This document shows, piece by piece, positions 35,051-43,665 of a stretch of 64,000 nt of DNA (position 1 is the stretch's first letter; each line of letters opens with the position of its first letter). The stretch spans positions 1 to 64,000 of the forward strand of contig JAKFDI010000033.1 of NCBI GenBank assembly GCA_036676235.1. The letters run 5' to 3'. A model generated the notes under the pieces. That model had not been told where the DNA came from. It was given only the letters and a program-made list of their open reading frames with translations, and searched no databases. A program made the translations under genes and the position numbers. This DNA is from JAKFDI01 sp036676235. GTDB taxonomy: Bacteria > Pseudomonadota > Gammaproteobacteria > Burkholderiales > Burkholderiaceae_C.

Positions 35051-35869
35051 CTAGTCGCGCCGTGCCGCGTTGAGCTGGTCGCGTGTCTCGCGGGCGACGC
35101 GCCGTGCCGCGTCGGCGAAATCGGCGCCGGACGAGGCATACAGCACGGCGCGCGAGGAGTTGACGATGGCCGGTGCGTCGGGCCGCCACGCCGCCCGCAC
35201 GGTCGCCTCGGCATCGCCGCCCTGGGCGCCGACGCCCGGAATCAGCAGCGGCAGGGTCGGCGCCAGTTCACGCACCCGCGCCACTTCGGCCGGGAAGGTG
35301 GCGCCCACCACCAGGCCGAGCTGGCCGCCGGCATTCCATTCGGTGGCGGCCAGGCGGGCGATGCGTTCGTAGAGCAGCTCGCCGTCTGCCAGGCGCTGCG
35401 CCTGCAGGTCGCAGCCGCCGGGGTTGGAGGTGCGGCACAGCAGGATCGCGCCGCGCCCGGGGTAGCGCAGGTAGGGCGCTATCGAATCGAAGCCCATGAA
35501 CGGGGAGAGCGTCACCGCGTCGGCGCCGTAGCGCTCGAAGGCCTCGCGCGCGTATTGCTCGGCGGTGCTGCCGATGTCGCCGCGCTTGGCATCCAGGATC
35601 ACCGGCACCTCGGGCGCCACGCGGCGGATGTGGGCGATGAGTTGTTCGAGCTGCAGTTCGGCGCTGTGCGCGGCGAAGTAGGCGATCTGCGGCTTGAAGG
35701 CGATCACCAGGTCCTTGGTCGCATCGACGATGGCGGCGCAGAAGTCGTGGATGCGGCCGGCGTCGCCCTTCCACTCGCCCGGAAACTTCGCGGGGTCCGG
35801 GTCGAGCCCGACGCAGAGCATCGAGTCGTTCTGCTTCACGGCGCGAGCGAGCGAGGTGGTGAAACTCAT
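35051..35869 (-). CDS. pyrF: Orotidine 5'-phosphate decarboxylase (type 2)
   Basis: Last step of UMP synthesis: OMP to UMP plus CO2, cytoplasmic. 272 aa, typical of the longer type 2 group. The catalytic block is VILDAKRGDIGSTAEQYA, with SPFMGFDSI and LLIPGVGAQGGDAEAT for phosphate binding. The ATG at 35869 is preceded by AAGGAG at good spacing; two earlier in-frame ATGs exist. It follows purB by 31 bases on the same strand, so purine and pyrimidine genes may share a transcript. Confidence 0.95.
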   Translation of the reverse strand: MSFTTSLARAVKQNDSMLCVGLDPDPAKFPGEWKGDAGRIHDFCAAIVDATKDLVIAFKPQIAYFAAHSAELQLEQLIAHIRRVAPEVPVILDAKRGDIGSTAEQYAREAFERYGADAVTLSPFMGFDSIAPYLRYPGRGAILLCRTSNPGGCDLQAQRLADGELLYERIARLAATEWNAGGQLGLVVGATFPAEVARVRELAPTLPLLIPGVGAQGGDAEATVRAAWRPDAPAIVNSSRAVLYASSGADFADAARRVARETRDQLNAARRD

Positions 35870-35900
35870 GCGGGCCGCTCCTTGTTCCTTCATGGCCGCG

Positions 35901-37271
35901 TCAGCCAACGCGTTTCGCGAGCGCGGCGCCGAGGCCCGTATAGCTGCCCGGCGTCATCGCCAGCAGCCGGTCGCGCTCTTCCTGCGGAATCTCCAGCGTG
36001 CCGATGAAGGCCTGGATCGCCTCGCGCGTGATCGTCTTGCCGCGCGTCAGCTCCTTGAGCCGTTCGTACGGATTGGGCAACTGGTAGCGGCGCATCACCG
36101 TCTGGATCGGCTCGGCCAGCACTTCCCACGCCGCATCCAGGTCGGCCGCCAGCGCTTCGCGGTTCACCTCCAGCTTGCCAAGGCCGCGCAGCAGCGAGTC
36201 GTAGCCCAGCACCGCATAGCCGAAGGCCACGCCCATGTTGCGCAGCACCGTGCTGTCGGTCAGGTCGCGCTGCCAGCGCGACAGCGGCAGCTTCTGCGAC
36301 AGGTGCGTGAGCAGCGCGTTGGCCAGGCCGAAGTTGCCCTCGGCGTTCTCGAAGTCGATCGGGTTCACCTTGTGCGGCATGGTCGACGAGCCGATCTCGC
36401 CTTCCTTGGTTCGCTGCTTGAAGTAGCCGAGGCTGATGTAGCCCCAGGCATCGCGCGACCAGTCGATGAGGATGGTGTTGGCGCGCGTCATCGCGTCGAA
36501 CAACTCGGCCATGTAGTCGTGCGGCTCGATCTGGATGGTGTACGGGTTGAGCGCGAGGCCGAGACGCTCTTCCACCACGCGGCGGCTGAAGCGTTCCCAG
36601 TCGTGGTCCGGGTAGGCGGCGAGGTGCGCGTTGTAGTTGCCCACCGCGCCGTTCATCTTGGCGAGCAGCTTCACGTCGGCAATGCGCGTGCGGGCGTGGG
36701 TCAGGCGCGCCACCACGTTGGCGATCTCCTTGCCCACCGTGGTCGGGCTCGCCGTCTGGCCATGCGTGCGGCTGAGCATCGGCACCTCGGCCAGCTCGTG
36801 CGCGAGACGGGTGAGCGCCTGCGTGATGCGGTCGAGCGAAGGCAGCAGCACGTCCGCGCGCGCGGCCTTGAGCATCAGCGCATGGCTGGTGTTGTTGATG
36901 TCTTCGCTCGTGCAGGCGAAGTGGATGAACTCGCCGGCGGTGCGCAGCTCGGCCTGGGTCTCGAGCCGGCTCTTGAGCCAGTACTCGACCGCCTTCACGT
37001 CGTGGTTGGTCGTGCGCTCGATGTCCTTGATGGCTTGCGCGTCGGCTTCCGAGAAGCGCGTCACCAGCCCGCGCAGCAGCCCGCGCGAGGCTTCCGACAG
37101 CGGCTTGAACTCGGCGAAGCCCGCATCCGACAACGCGATGAACCACTCCACCTCGACCTGAACGCGGCGGTGCATCAGGCCGAATTCGCTCAGCAGTGCG
37201 CGCAGCGGCGCGACCTTGGCGGCATAACGGCCGTCCAGCGGCGACAGGGCGGTGAGGGCGGAGAGGTTCAT
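35901..37271 (-). CDS. purB: Adenylosuccinate lyase
   Basis: 456 aa, exactly the size of the E. coli enzyme. Acts twice in purine synthesis: SAICAR to AICAR and adenylosuccinate to AMP. The fumarase/aspartase superfamily signature is seen as SSTMPHKVNPIDFENAEGN; other blocks are TSEDINNTSHAL and RTHGQTASPTTVGKE. The start at 37271 (MNLSALTALSPLDGRY) is the family start; the reading frame continues far upstream only as antisense of the divergent metal transporter. Divergent spacing to that gene is 78 bases. Confidence 0.96.
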   Translation of the reverse strand: MNLSALTALSPLDGRYAAKVAPLRALLSEFGLMHRRVQVEVEWFIALSDAGFAEFKPLSEASRGLLRGLVTRFSEADAQAIKDIERTTNHDVKAVEYWLKSRLETQAELRTAGEFIHFACTSEDINNTSHALMLKAARADVLLPSLDRITQALTRLAHELAEVPMLSRTHGQTASPTTVGKEIANVVARLTHARTRIADVKLLAKMNGAVGNYNAHLAAYPDHDWERFSRRVVEERLGLALNPYTIQIEPHDYMAELFDAMTRANTILIDWSRDAWGYISLGYFKQRTKEGEIGSSTMPHKVNPIDFENAEGNFGLANALLTHLSQKLPLSRWQRDLTDSTVLRNMGVAFGYAVLGYDSLLRGLGKLEVNREALAADLDAAWEVLAEPIQTVMRRYQLPNPYERLKELTRGKTITREAIQAFIGTLEIPQEERDRLLAMTPGSYTGLGAALAKRVG

Positions 37272-37349
37272 GGCGAGAGCCCGCAAAGGGCGTCGGGTGG
37301 GTACGGCAAAAGCGCTCGATTTTAGGTGGCCGCCGACACAATGCCGCCG

Positions 37350-38348
37350 ATGAGCACTGCACCCGTACCGCACCGGCACGACCTCTCGCCCTGGCAGCAC
37401 AGCCACGTCTTCGACAGCGGCAACCGCCGCGGCGAAGCCCGCACGCGCGCCGTGCTGATCATCACCCTCGTCGTCATGGTGGCCGAGATCGCCGCCGGCT
37501 GGTGGACGGGCTCGATGGCGCTGCTGGCCGACGGCTGGCACATGGGCACGCATGCGCTCGCACTCGGCGTCGCCGCGCTCGCGTACGCCTTCGCACGGCG
37601 GCATGCGGGTGACAGCCGCTATGCCTTCGGCACCTGGAAGGTCGAGGTGCTGGGCAGCTTCGCGAGCGCGCTGGTGCTGGGGCTGGTGGCGCTGAGCATC
37701 CTTGCCGAATCGGTGCTGCGGCTGTGGGAGCGCGATCCCATCGACGCGCGGTCTGCCTTGGCCGTGGCGCTGCTGGGGCTGGCCGTGAACGTGGTGTCGG
37801 CGTGGCTGCTGCACGGCGCCGACGGGCATGGACACCACCACCATGGGCATGACCACGATGCACATCACGACCATGCGCACGACGAAGTGCATCACCACGA
37901 CGAACCGCATGGCGGCCACGACATGAACCTGCGCGCGGCCTACGTGCACGTGCTCACCGACGCACTCACCTCGGTGCTGGCCATCGGGGCGTTGGCCGGC
38001 GCGCTGTGGCTCGGCTGGACCTGGCTCGATCCGGCGGTGGGCGTGCTCGGCGCGGTGGTGATCGGCGTGTGGGCCGTCGGCCTGATGCGCGAATCCGCCG
38101 CCGTGCTGCTCGACCGCGAGATGGACCACCCGCTGGCCGAACGCATCCGCCGCGACCTCGAAGCCGATGGCGACGCCACCGTGGCCGATCTGCACGTCTG
38201 GCGCGTGGGCCGCGACCAGTTCGCCGCCATCGTCTGCGTCGTGGCCGACGCGCCGCTGCCGCCGGCCGCCTACCGCGAGCGGCTGGCGGCGCACGCGCAA
38301 ATCGCGCATGTGTCGATCGAGGTCAATCGTTGTCCGATGGCGCCTTGA
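37350..38348 (+). CDS. dmeF: CDF-family cation exporter, DmeF-type (Co/Ni/Zn)
   Basis: 332-aa inner-membrane cation diffusion facilitator. The N-terminus HRHDLSPWQHSHVFDSGN is typical of DmeF; metal-site helices carry ALLADGWHMGTHAL and YVHVLTDALTSVLA (HxxxD pairs). A histidine-rich cytoplasmic loop lies at ~158-195 (HGHHHHGHDHDAHHDHAHDE), and the C-terminal domain is cytoplasmic. DmeF proteins mainly export cobalt and nickel; zinc is possible. The dmeR-type repressor often found beside it is absent. The ATG at 37350 was chosen over 37326. Confidence 0.92.
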   Translation: MSTAPVPHRHDLSPWQHSHVFDSGNRRGEARTRAVLIITLVVMVAEIAAGWWTGSMALLADGWHMGTHALALGVAALAYAFARRHAGDSRYAFGTWKVEVLGSFASALVLGLVALSILAESVLRLWERDPIDARSALAVALLGLAVNVVSAWLLHGADGHGHHHHGHDHDAHHDHAHDEVHHHDEPHGGHDMNLRAAYVHVLTDALTSVLAIGALAGALWLGWTWLDPAVGVLGAVVIGVWAVGLMRESAAVLLDREMDHPLAERIRRDLEADGDATVADLHVWRVGRDQFAAIVCVVADAPLPPAAYRERLAAHAQIAHVSIEVNRCPMAP

Positions 38349-38379
38349 GCGCGGCGCCGGTCGCTGCGGTCCACCGCGC

Positions 38380-38829
38380 TCATCGGACTGGCCGCGCGAC
38401 GAAGGCGAACTTGTCGTCCGCGGAGAAGCCGCAGGACCGATAGAAGCCGTGCGTGCTCTCGCGCTCCGAGCCGGTCTGCAGCATGCCCTTGTAGCAGCCG
38501 GCCTGCCATGCGCGGGTCAGCGCGAAGGCGACGATCGCCTGGCCGATTCCCTGGCCGCGAATCCGCTGGTCGACGACGACGTTCTCCAGGACGCCATAAG
38601 GCGAGGCTGCGCGGCTCAGATTCGCGATGATGTTGAGATAGCAGGTGCCGATCACGGCATCCCCCGCCTGGGCGACGATCAACTCGAGGTGCGGCTGCGA
38701 CAGGATGTGCTCGAACACCGTACGCGACCGCTCGCGGGGTGTGGCGCCGTCGTCCGGATGCAACTGCGCGTAGAGCGCCAACACGGCGTCGAGGTCACCG
38801 GGCCGTGCAAGGCGAACCTGTAGGTCCAT
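38380..38829 (-). CDS. GNAT-family N-acetyltransferase
   Basis: 149-aa acetyltransferase with the GNAT plan: N-terminal VRLARPGDLDAVLALYAQLH, the acetyl-CoA loop in VVVDQRIRGQGIGQAIV (Q/R-x2-G-x-G/A), and the C-terminal GFYRSCGFSADDKFAFV. The acceptor is unknown (small amine, antibiotic or protein). It follows the nucleotidyltransferase gene by 5 bases as the last gene of a three-gene minus-strand unit. The ATG at 38829 is the natural domain start; an upstream in-frame ATG adds 19 basic residues. Confidence 0.9.
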   Translation of the reverse strand: MDLQVRLARPGDLDAVLALYAQLHPDDGATPRERSRTVFEHILSQPHLELIVAQAGDAVIGTCYLNIIANLSRAASPYGVLENVVVDQRIRGQGIGQAIVAFALTRAWQAGCYKGMLQTGSERESTHGFYRSCGFSADDKFAFVARPVR

Positions 38830-38834
38830 GGACC

Positions 38835-39539
38835 TCAACCTTCGTTCAATGCGGCGAGCTGCCCCGGCGTTCCCACGTTCTCCCACTCGCCGCGATACAC
38901 CTCGGCGGTGATGCGGCGCTCACGCATGCCGGCGTACAGCAGCGGGCCGAGCGCCGCCTTGGTGCCGGCGGCGATGCCGTCCACCAGTCCCGCTCGGCAG
39001 AGCGCGAAGTTGGCGTAGGTCCAGCGCCGGCCGTCCGGGCCCGCCGCATCGGCGAGGCCGAAGCCCACGCCGTCGATGCCGAAGTCGCCTTGTGGATGAA
39101 ACGGCGGGTTCGCGACCAGCCACAGGTGCGCAAGCCGATCGCTCGCCTCAAAGCGCCGTGCCGCTTCGGCATCGAAGCGAAAGCCCGGCGCGAAGATGTC
39201 GGCGGAGACGACCCAGAAGCAATCGCTGCCGTCATCGGTCAGCCACGGCAGGGCCTTGGCGATGCCGCCGGCCGTCTCCAGCGCGCCGCCGTGGTCGCGG
39301 CCTTCCATCGAGTAGCGGATGGACAGGCCGAAGCGCGACCCGTCGCCGATCGCGTCGACGATGCGCTCCTCCAGCCACGCCGTGTTGATCACCACCTCGC
39401 GCACGCCGCCCTGCGCCAGTGCTTCGAGATGCCATTCGATCAGCGGCTTGCCGCGCACCGTCAGCAGCGGCTTGGGCGTGTGATCGGTCAGCGGCCGCAT
39501 GCGTTCGCCGCGGCCGGCGGCCAGCACGATGGCTTTCAT
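38835..39539 (-). CDS. Sugar-1-phosphate nucleotidyltransferase, MurU-like
   Basis: 234 aa. The N-terminal signature LAAGRGERMRPLTDHTPKPL is the nucleotide and metal site of NDP-sugar pyrophosphorylases; VSADIFAPGF and GTPGQLAALN are further blocks. Closest by layout to N-acetylmuramate-1-phosphate uridylyltransferase (MurU) of the cell-wall recycling route, but the kinase AmgK that normally accompanies it is not here, so the sugar is not certain. It overlaps the AdoMet decarboxylase stop by 4 bases. Confidence 0.85.
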   Translation of the reverse strand: MKAIVLAAGRGERMRPLTDHTPKPLLTVRGKPLIEWHLEALAQGGVREVVINTAWLEERIVDAIGDGSRFGLSIRYSMEGRDHGGALETAGGIAKALPWLTDDGSDCFWVVSADIFAPGFRFDAEAARRFEASDRLAHLWLVANPPFHPQGDFGIDGVGFGLADAAGPDGRRWTYANFALCRAGLVDGIAAGTKAALGPLLYAGMRERRITAEVYRGEWENVGTPGQLAALNEG

Positions 39540-39916
39540 GCGGCAGGCTCCGAAACGGCGGTGCCGCGGCGCAGCGCATGGCGCTCGATCCGCCGCGGCG
39601 CGAAGGCGTCGATCAGCGCGGCGAGCAGCGTCTCGGCGCGCGCCGAGTTGTCGCCGCCGAAATTGCACACGTACACATCGAGCGTCACGGCATTCATCTC
39701 CGGCCAGGTGTGCACCGCCACATGCGATTCGGCCAGCAGCACCACGCCGGTCACGCCGCCCGGCGGCGGAAAGCGGTGAAAGAACTCGCCGACCGCGCCC
39801 AGGCCCGCTGCACGAACGGCACAGAGGCACACATCGCGCAAGGCCGCCGGCTCGGTCATCGCCAACTGCCGTGAAGCGCAGCCGCGCAGGTCGGCGGTGA
39901 GGTGCAGGCCATCCAT
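39536..39916 (-). CDS. speH: S-adenosylmethionine decarboxylase proenzyme (SpeH/SpeD short type)
   Basis: 126-aa pyruvoyl enzyme making decarboxylated AdoMet, the aminopropyl donor for spermidine. The self-cleavage site is Glu63-Ser64 in AESHVAVHTWPE; the new N-terminal Ser becomes the pyruvoyl group. The block YVCNFGGDN carries another active-site cysteine. It heads a unit with the nucleotidyltransferase and GNAT genes and is divergent from transketolase. A neighbouring spermidine synthase is not present in the window. Confidence 0.92.
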   Translation of the reverse strand: MDGLHLTADLRGCASRQLAMTEPAALRDVCLCAVRAAGLGAVGEFFHRFPPPGGVTGVVLLAESHVAVHTWPEMNAVTLDVYVCNFGGDNSARAETLLAALIDAFAPRRIERHALRRGTAVSEPAA

Positions 39917-40022
39917 CGCGCCGGATTATCGAATGGGTCAAAGCCGCGTCGCCGGCCCGCGGCAGGGCCGCCTCTAAAATCCGGGTTCCCCCTAAGACCC
40001 CCAAGACCCCGTCGGGACACCC

Positions 40023-42053
40023 ATGGCCGCCACTGCATCGCCCTCCACTTCCACCCTGATGGCCAACGCCATCCGAGCCCTGGCGATGGACGCCGTGCAG
40101 CAGGCCAATTCCGGCCACCCCGGCGCGCCGATGGGCATGGCCGACATGGCCGTGGCGCTGTGGAGCCGGCACCTGAAGCACAACCCGGCGAACCCGCAAT
40201 GGTTCGACCGCGACCGCTTCGTGATGAGCAACGGCCACGGCTCGATGCTGATCTACGCGCTGCTGCATCTCACCGGCTACGACCTGCCGATGAGCGAGCT
40301 GCGCAACTTCCGCCAGATGCACAGCAAGACGCCGGGGCACCCGGAAGTCGGCGTCACGCCCGGCGTGGAAACCACCACCGGCCCGCTCGGCCAGGGCCTG
40401 ACGAATGCGGTGGGCTTTGCGCTCGCCGAGAAGCTGCTGGCGCACGAGTTCAACCGCGAAGATCACCGCGTCGTCGATCACCACACCTATGTGACCTTGG
40501 GCGACGGCTGCCTGATGGAAGGCATCAGCCACGAAGCCTGCGCGCTGGCCGGCGCCTGGAAGCTTTCCAAGCTGATCGCGCTGTACGACGACAACGGCAT
40601 CTCCATCGATGGCCCGGTCGCGCCCTGGTTCATCGACGACACGCCCAAGCGTTTCGAGGCCTACGGCTGGAACGTGATCCGCGATGTCGACGGCCACGAT
40701 GTCGACGCGGTGGATGCCGCCATTGCGCAGGCCAAGCAGTCCGACCGGCCCACGATCGTTTGCTGCAAGACCGCCATCGGCAAGGGCTCGCCCAACCGCG
40801 CCGGCACCGCCAAGGCGCACGGCGAGGCGCTCGGTGCCGAGGAAATCGCCCTCACGCGCGATGCGCTCGGCTGGGTGCACGAGCCCTTCGTCATTCCCGA
40901 AGCGGCCTATGAAGCCTGGGACGCACGCCAGCGCGGGCTCGATGCCGAGACCGACTGGGTCGACCGCTTCGAGGCCTATGCCGACGCCCACCCCGCGCTC
41001 GCGCTCGAACTCGTGCGCCGCATGCGCGGCGAACTGCCGAAGAACTTCGCGCAGGTGGCGGTGGACGCCGTGGTCGCCGCCCACACCAAGGGCGAGACGG
41101 TGGCGAGCCGCAAGGCCAGCCAGCTCGCGCTCGAAGCCTTCACCAAGCAACTGCCCGAACTGATAGGCGGCAGCGCCGACCTGACCGGTTCCAACCTCAC
41201 CAACACCAGCTCGACCCCCGCGCTGCGCCTCACCGACGACGGCAGCTTCAACGGCGGGCGCCACATCAACTTCGGCGTGCGCGAGTTCGGCATGGCGGCC
41301 ATCATGAACGGCGTGGCGCTGCACGGCGGCTTCATTCCCTACGGCGGCACCTTCCTCACCTTCAGCGACTACAGCCGCAACGCCATCCGCATGGCGGCGC
41401 TGATGAAGCAGCGCGTGATCCACGTCTTCACGCACGACAGCATTGGCTTGGGCGAAGACGGCCCGACGCACCAGTCGATCGAACACGCCGCCTCGCTGCG
41501 GCTGATTCCCGGCCTCGATGTCTGGCGGCCGGCCGACACCGCGGAAACGGTGGTCGCCTGGGCCTGTGCGATTCACAACCAGCATCGCCCGAGCGCGCTG
41601 CTGCTGTCGCGCCAGAACCTGCCGTATGCGCCCAAGAGCGGGCTCGAAGACATCTCCAAGGGCGCCTACGTGCTGGCCGAGCCGGCCGAGGTGGGTCTCG
41701 CAAAGAAGGCGCAGGCGGTGATCATCGCCACCGGCTCCGAGGTGCAACTGGCGCTGCATGCGCAGCAGCAGCTCGCCGTGGGCGGCATCGCGGTGCGTGT
41801 GGTGTCGATGCCGTCGAACACGGTGTTCGATCGCCAGCCGGTGGCCTACAAGAACGCGGTGCTGCCGCAAGGCCTGCCGCGCATCGCGGTGGAAGCCGGC
41901 GTCACGGACGGCTGGTGGAAATACGGCTGCGCGGCGGTGGTCGGCATCGACACCTACGGCGAATCGGCGCCGGCCAATGTGCTGTTCAAGCACTTCGGCT
42001 TCACGTTCGAGAACGTGGTCGACACCGTGAAGGCCGTGCTCGGCAGGAAATAG
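40023..42053 (+). CDS. tkt: Transketolase
   Basis: 676-aa thiamine diphosphate enzyme of the pentose phosphate pathway, possibly also used in a Calvin-type cycle. Seen: N-terminal HPGAPMGMADMAVALW, the TPP motif region GDGCLMEG...DDNGISIDG, GIGLGEDGPTHQ-like SIGLGEDGPTHQSIEHAASL in the PYR domain, and a C-terminal domain from ~545. The ATG follows the sequence CGTCGGGACACCC with a weak ribosome site. It lies 80 bases before gapA, separated by a hairpin, so the two may be partly co-transcribed. Confidence 0.96.
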   Translation: MAATASPSTSTLMANAIRALAMDAVQQANSGHPGAPMGMADMAVALWSRHLKHNPANPQWFDRDRFVMSNGHGSMLIYALLHLTGYDLPMSELRNFRQMHSKTPGHPEVGVTPGVETTTGPLGQGLTNAVGFALAEKLLAHEFNREDHRVVDHHTYVTLGDGCLMEGISHEACALAGAWKLSKLIALYDDNGISIDGPVAPWFIDDTPKRFEAYGWNVIRDVDGHDVDAVDAAIAQAKQSDRPTIVCCKTAIGKGSPNRAGTAKAHGEALGAEEIALTRDALGWVHEPFVIPEAAYEAWDARQRGLDAETDWVDRFEAYADAHPALALELVRRMRGELPKNFAQVAVDAVVAAHTKGETVASRKASQLALEAFTKQLPELIGGSADLTGSNLTNTSSTPALRLTDDGSFNGGRHINFGVREFGMAAIMNGVALHGGFIPYGGTFLTFSDYSRNAIRMAALMKQRVIHVFTHDSIGLGEDGPTHQSIEHAASLRLIPGLDVWRPADTAETVVAWACAIHNQHRPSALLLSRQNLPYAPKSGLEDISKGAYVLAEPAEVGLAKKAQAVIIATGSEVQLALHAQQQLAVGGIAVRVVSMPSNTVFDRQPVAYKNAVLPQGLPRIAVEAGVTDGWWKYGCAAVVGIDTYGESAPANVLFKHFGFTFENVVDTVKAVLGRK

Positions 42054-42063
42054 GACAACGTCG

Positions 42064-42095
42064 ACGGGAGCCGCCAAGGCTCCCGTTGCGCTTTT
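42064..42095 (+). terminator. Hairpin between tkt and gapA
   Basis: Arms ACGGGAGCC (42064-42072) and GGCTCCCGT (42078-42086), 5-base loop, followed by TGCGCTTTT. Looks like a terminator or attenuating stem ahead of gapA; some read-through is plausible. Confidence 0.6.
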
Positions 42096-42133
42096 CGACT
42101 CGCGAACTTTTTGTCTACCGAAGGAGAGTGATC

Positions 42134-43147
42134 ATGACCGTGAAGATTGGCATCAATGGATTCGGGCGCATCGGGCGCATGGTGTTCCGCGCCGCCGTGC
42201 AGAACTTCCAGGACATCGAGATCGTCGGCATCAACGACCTGCTGGAGCCTGACTACCTCGCCTACATGCTGCAGTACGACTCGGTGCACGGCCGCTTCAA
42301 GGGCGAGGTGGCGGTGGACGGCAACACGCTGATCGTCAACGGCAAGAAGATTCGCCTCACCGCCGTGAAGGACCCGGCCGAGCTGAAGTGGGGCGAGGTC
42401 GGAGCCGACATCGTGGTGGAGTCCACGGGCCTGTTCCTCACCAAGGAAACCGCGCAGAAGCACATCGCCGCGGGCGCCAAGAAGGTCATCATGTCCGCGC
42501 CGTCGAAGGACGACACGCCGATGTTCGTCTACGGCGTGAACGACAAGACTTACAAGGGCGAGGCCATCATCTCCAACGCCTCGTGCACGACCAACTGCCT
42601 GGCGCCCCTGGCCAAGGTGCTCAACGACAAGTGGGGCATCAAGCGCGGCCTGATGACCACCGTGCACGCCGCCACGGCGACGCAGAAGACGGTGGACGGC
42701 CCGAGCAACAAGGACTGGCGCGGCGGCCGCGGCATCCTGGAGAACATCATTCCGTCGAGCACGGGTGCGGCCAAGGCGGTCGGCGTGGTCATCCCCGAGC
42801 TGAACAAGAAGCTCACCGGCATGTCCTTCCGCGTGCCGACCTCCGACGTGTCGGTGGTCGACCTGACGGTGGAGCTGAACAAGGAAGCCAGCTACAAGGA
42901 CATCTGCGCCGAGTTCAAGGCGCAGTCCGAAAAGGATGTGACACAAGGCGGGCTGAAGGGTGTGCTCGGCTACACCGAAGACAAGGTCGTCGCCACCGAC
43001 TTCCGCGGCGATGCGCGCACCTCGATCTTCGACGCCGATGCCGGCATCGCGCTCGACAGTACCTTCGTCAAGCTCGTCGCCTGGTACGACAACGAATGGG
43101 GTTACTCCAACAAGGTGCTGGAGATGGCGCGCGTGATTTCCAAATGA
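42134..43147 (+). CDS. gapA: Glyceraldehyde-3-phosphate dehydrogenase
   Basis: 337-aa NAD-dependent dehydrogenase of glycolysis and gluconeogenesis. N-terminal Rossmann motif GINGFGRIGRMVFRAA; catalytic Cys in SNASCTTNCLAPL near residue 155; anion site TVHAATATQKTVDGPS; C-terminal WYDNEWGYSNKV. AAGGAGAG precedes the ATG by 7 bases. The frame extends upstream into the tkt 3' end only as a shadow. A good terminator closes the gene. Confidence 0.97.
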   Translation: MTVKIGINGFGRIGRMVFRAAVQNFQDIEIVGINDLLEPDYLAYMLQYDSVHGRFKGEVAVDGNTLIVNGKKIRLTAVKDPAELKWGEVGADIVVESTGLFLTKETAQKHIAAGAKKVIMSAPSKDDTPMFVYGVNDKTYKGEAIISNASCTTNCLAPLAKVLNDKWGIKRGLMTTVHAATATQKTVDGPSNKDWRGGRGILENIIPSSTGAAKAVGVVIPELNKKLTGMSFRVPTSDVSVVDLTVELNKEASYKDICAEFKAQSEKDVTQGGLKGVLGYTEDKVVATDFRGDARTSIFDADAGIALDSTFVKLVAWYDNEWGYSNKVLEMARVISK

Positions 43148-43185
43148 GCGCCAAGTGATGAGGGCGGCCCGTCCGCACACCGAAC

Positions 43186-43214
43186 AAGAGCCCCGCCCGG
43201 GGCTCTTTTCGTTT
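43186..43214 (+). terminator. Rho-independent terminator after gapA
   Basis: Stem AGAGCCCC / GGGGCTCT with a 4-base loop followed by TTTTCGTTTC, 40 bases after the gapA stop. Confidence 0.85.
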
Positions 43215-43304
43215 CTGGACCGCGCCATTGCCGCCAACATGTTCTTACCGGCGCAGCGCCCGGGTACGGCGGTTGCCGGACGGGGGCGAACCTACACTTC
43301 TCCG

Positions 43305-43655
43305 ATGCCCTGCCACCCCGCCCCGGCCCTGCTGCTCGCCGCTCTGGCGCTCGGCGCCTGCGCCACTGAAACGCCGCACGAGCGGCGCGTGTTGGTGAAG
43401 CTGGCGGCGGGCCATGACGCGCTGCCGGCCGAGATCATCGCCCGCGAAGCGGCGCATGCGGCGCAACTGCCGGTGCGGCACGCCGCCGCATCGGGCGGCG
43501 GCTGGCATGCGCTCGCGATCACCTGCCCGAGCGCCGCGCTGTGCGATGCCGCCGTGGCCCGCCTGCGCGCGAACGCGGCCTACACCGCCGTCGAGCGCGA
43601 CGAACGCCGGGTCGCGCCCGACCCTTCTTCTCGCGGCGCCGCCCGCCAGCCCTGA
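43305..43655 (+). CDS. Small lipoprotein resembling an S8 protease propeptide (I9-like)
   Basis: 116 aa with a lipoprotein signal (ALLLAALALGACA, lipobox Cys near residue 19). The rest (RRVLVKLAAGHDALPAEIIA, then WHALAITCPSA and TAVERDERRV) parallels the N-terminal propeptide of the next gene's subtilisin (ARVIVKFKADSPALRRQI, then VEYAVVDHRRR): a starting beta strand, a helix, and a closing strand ending in E/D-R. I infer a stand-alone inhibitor or folding helper for the protease. It ends 10 bases before the protease gene. The ATG at 43305 gives the clean signal. Confidence 0.6.
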   Translation: MPCHPAPALLLAALALGACATETPHERRVLVKLAAGHDALPAEIIAREAAHAAQLPVRHAAASGGGWHALAITCPSAALCDAAVARLRANAAYTAVERDERRVAPDPSSRGAARQP

Positions 43656-43665
43656 AAGACCGACG

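Noticed and set aside
39540..42077. Upstream continuation of the MurU-like frame to over 1000 residues
   Set aside because: Antisense to transketolase; the MurU-like start at 39539 is well supported and coupled to speH.
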